Of a DNA stretch of 6,116 nt, positions 5,846 through 6,116 are shown in pieces. Below the pieces are notes generated by a model. That model worked only from the letters and a program-made list of their open reading frames with translations. It had not been told where the DNA came from and ran no database searches. The translations under genes were made by a program, and so were the position numbers. Origin of the DNA: CAIOSQ01 sp044359885 (GTDB lineage: Bacteria > Pseudomonadota > Alphaproteobacteria > CACIAM-22H2); contig JBIKLI010000269.1 in assembly GCA_044359885.1 (NCBI GenBank), positions 1 through 6,116 on the forward strand. The letters run 5' to 3'. Numbering within the stretch: position 1 is the stretch's first letter; the number at the start of each line of letters is the position of its first letter.

Positions 5846-6116
5846 ATGATCGCGAAGATCCTCGCCGGCGCCGCGCTGGCCACGATGCTGGCGGGCGGCG
5901 CGCAGGCCGCCTGCGCGTTCCGCAACGAGGTGCCGCTGCGCACCCTGACCGCGGCCTTCGACGCCTGGAAGGCGGTGACCTCGGCGATGGCCGAGTGCGG
6001 CAACGTCCAGTCCGAGCTGGACCAGAATTTCCGCCTGAAGCAGCCGGCCGCCTTCGCGGCGACGCCGTCGCTCTATCATCTTGGCGGGGTGTCGAACGGC
6101 ACGATGACGCCGCTGG
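5846..6116 (+). CDS. Extracellular (periplasmic) solute-binding protein of the sugar ABC transporter, N-terminal part (3' end outside window)
   Basis: This is the substrate-capturing subunit that partners the ATPase encoded 29 nt upstream. Ninety codons are visible. A Sec signal peptide is clear: MIAK, a hydrophobic Ala/Leu/Gly stretch, then AQA with probable cleavage after residue 21. The mature start contains RTLTAAFDAWKAVTSAMAEC and FAATPSLYHLGGVSNGTMTP (71-90), the latter resembling the first ligand-binding lobe of family 1 sugar-binding proteins. Cys23 and Cys51 could form a disulfide. AGGGAG lies 9 nt before the ATG, a strong ribosome site suited to high expression. No stop appears before the window end, so the gene is cut by the edge, not broken. 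Permease genes are expected downstream. The role is inferred from the signal peptide, context and motif resemblance; the substrate is unknown. Confidence 0.82.
   Translation, partial: MIAKILAGAALATMLAGGAQAACAFRNEVPLRTLTAAFDAWKAVTSAMAECGNVQSELDQNFRLKQPAAFAATPSLYHLGGVSNGTMTPL

Noticed and set aside
5846..5916. Lipoprotein signal peptide in the solute-binding protein (Cys at residue 23)
   Set aside because: The residues before the Cys are AQAA, lacking the Leu-type residue at -3 of a lipobox. A signal peptidase I site after AQA fits better.

Overview
The window comes from a GC-rich (roughly 70% G+C by eye) bacterial chromosome, most likely an alphaproteobacterium of the Rhodospirillales/Acetobacterales type. 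The evidence is the strong G/C third-position bias, a DUF1127 protein, a long XPNPEP1-type aminopeptidase P, and the style of the uvrD and solute-binding sequences. The assignment is inference; no rRNA or other marker is present.

Layout. (1) 1-1829, plus strand: the 3' part of a UvrD/PcrA helicase gene, then 7 nt later prmA (ribosomal protein L11 methyltransferase), probably co-transcribed. (2) 1830-1953: a convergent intergenic spacer with three perfect tandem 15-bp repeats and a 13-bp GC-rich hairpin. (3) 1954-2334, minus strand: a DUF1127-domain protein of 126 aa. (4) 2335-2590: a divergent promoter region with an operator-like palindrome and a candidate sigma-70 promoter. (5) 2591-4648, plus strand: an M24B aminopeptidase P with all metal ligands intact and an unusual N-terminal extension of about 80 residues. 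(6) 4649-4766: an intergenic region with a LacI-type 16-bp operator-like inverted repeat overlapping a candidate promoter. (7) 4767-6116, plus strand: the start of a sugar (CUT1-type) ABC importer operon, with the ATPase gene first and then a periplasmic solute-binding protein gene cut by the window end.

How the genes work together. The first block is housekeeping (DNA repair helicase, ribosomal protein modification). The DUF1127 and pepP genes are divergent and may share control sequences. The last block is an inducible sugar or polyol uptake system, probably repressed by a LacI-family regulator encoded elsewhere.

Most of the window is ordinary chromosome. The best second-look items are the PepP N-terminal extension, which resembles the start of YgfB/UPF0149 (encoded directly upstream of pepP in E. 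coli), the LacI-like operator before the transporter genes, and the repeat plus hairpin at the convergent junction.
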